Part shown: piece by piece, positions 6,014 to 6,280 of the stretch
Layout: every line of letters starts with the position of its first letter
Numbering within the stretch: the first letter of the stretch is position 1
NCBI GenBank assembly: GCA_025356735.1
Contig: JANXRT010000297.1
Location: forward strand, 1 to 6,280
DNA length: 6,280 nucleotides
DNA from: Acetobacteraceae bacterium
GTDB taxonomy: Bacteria; Pseudomonadota; Alphaproteobacteria; Acetobacterales; Acetobacteraceae
Direction of reading: 5' to 3'
Notes under the pieces: generated by a model
The model's input: only the letters and a program-made list of their open reading frames with translations
Databases searched by the model: none
Told to the model about the DNA's origin: nothing
Program-made: the position numbers and the translations under genes

Positions 6014-6050
6014 TGGGGCTCTGCCCCAAACCCCGCCGGGGAGCGCCCGG
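6014..6050 (-). repeat. Dispersed two-hairpin repeat, copy 3 (inverted)
   Basis: On the plus strand TGGGGC-tct-GCCCCA (6014-6028) is followed by AACCCCG and CCGGG-gagcg-CCCGG (6036-6050). That is copy 2 read backwards. Hairpin A has lost one base pair symmetrically (CCGGG/CCCGG instead of CCAGGG/CCCTGG). It fills the 49-base gap between the convergent broken transporter and the CoA-transferase gene, where it may serve as a bidirectional termination structure. Confidence 0.85.
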
Positions 6051-6057
6051 AGGCGCA

Positions 6058-6280
6058 TCACTTTAGTTCGGCTTGCACCTCTTGGCCGTGTTCCCCCAAG
6101 CGCGGCGCGGCGCGGCGCACGCCGCCCGGTGTGTCCGACAGCTTGACGTTGACGCCCAGCGTACGGAATTTCCCGGTCACCGGATGCTCCGTCTCCACCA
6201 CCATGTCGCGTGCCAGGATCTGCGGGTCGGTCAGCACCTCGTCGTAATGCAGCACCGGCCCGGCCGGAATGCCGGCGGTC
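6058..6280 (-). CDS. CaiB/BaiF family III CoA-transferase, C-terminal end
   Basis: Family III CoA-transferases move CoA between carboxylic acids, for example formyl-CoA:oxalate or carnitine/crotonobetaine systems. Only the last 73 complete codons are in the window; the gene starts beyond base 6280. The sequence TAGIPAGPVLHYDEVLTDPQILARDMVVETEHPVTG, then LGVNVKLSDTPGGVRRAAPRLGEH, is the family's usual C-terminal pattern (GIPAGPV, DPQxxARxMV, PxxLSxTP, APxLGEH). The stop is TGA at 6060-6058. The active-site Asp and the substrate-determining regions are upstream, so the acyl substrate cannot be stated. The GTG at 6255 inside this stretch is not the real start, because the conserved frame continues to the window edge. 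Confidence 0.88.
   Translation of the reverse strand, partial: TAGIPAGPVLHYDEVLTDPQILARDMVVETEHPVTGKFRTLGVNVKLSDTPGGVRRAAPRLGEHGQEVQAELK

Overview
The window looks like a chromosomal segment of a GC-rich alphaproteobacterium, most likely Acetobacteraceae or another Rhodospirillales member. The evidence is the high GC content, the alphaproteobacterial character of the LeuA and Zwf proteins, and a two-hairpin dispersed repeat (CCAGGG...CCCTGG followed by GGGGC-aga-GCCCC) of a kind I associate with Acetobacteraceae intergenic DNA. The taxon is inferred; there is no rRNA here to fix it.

Layout. (1) 1-733: the N-terminal 209 codons of leuA (2-isopropylmalate synthase) on the minus strand. It ends in a perfect 90-bp inverted repeat with a 17-nt loop, where the sequence folds back on itself. 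This is most easily read as a contig-end or amplification foldback artefact. (2) 734-1041: the divergent leuA/zwf intergenic region. On the leuA side it holds a candidate leucine-rich leader peptide with mutually exclusive hairpins. On the zwf side it holds a run of palindromes and repeat copy 1. (3) 1042-2517: an intact zwf (glucose-6-phosphate dehydrogenase) with its own Shine-Dalgarno, followed by an intrinsic terminator. (4) 2576-3616: a visibly less GC-rich patch carrying one orphan three-helix membrane protein gene on the minus strand, with nothing else convincing around it. (5) 3617-3655: repeat copy 2. (6) 3695-4855, minus strand: an intact MFS transporter of the 3-phenylpropionate/nucleoside-porter-like (MFS_1_like) type. 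(7) 4938-6008, plus strand, divergent from it: a TetA-like (TCR/Tet, DHA1) MFS transporter broken by an in-frame amber codon and apparently also by an in-frame internal deletion. (8) 6014-6050: repeat copy 3, inverted, in the convergent gap. (9) 6058-6280, minus strand: the C-terminal end of a CaiB/BaiF (family III) CoA-transferase running off the window.

The genes do not form one pathway: leucine biosynthesis, entry to the pentose-phosphate/Entner-Doudoroff routes, two transporters and a CoA-transferase lie as mostly single transcription units separated by repeats. I see no CRISPR array, transposase, integrase, tRNA or rRNA. I did not find a convincing new multi-gene system. The best leads are the leuA leader, the covarying two-hairpin repeat, the decayed transporter and the uncharacterised membrane protein.
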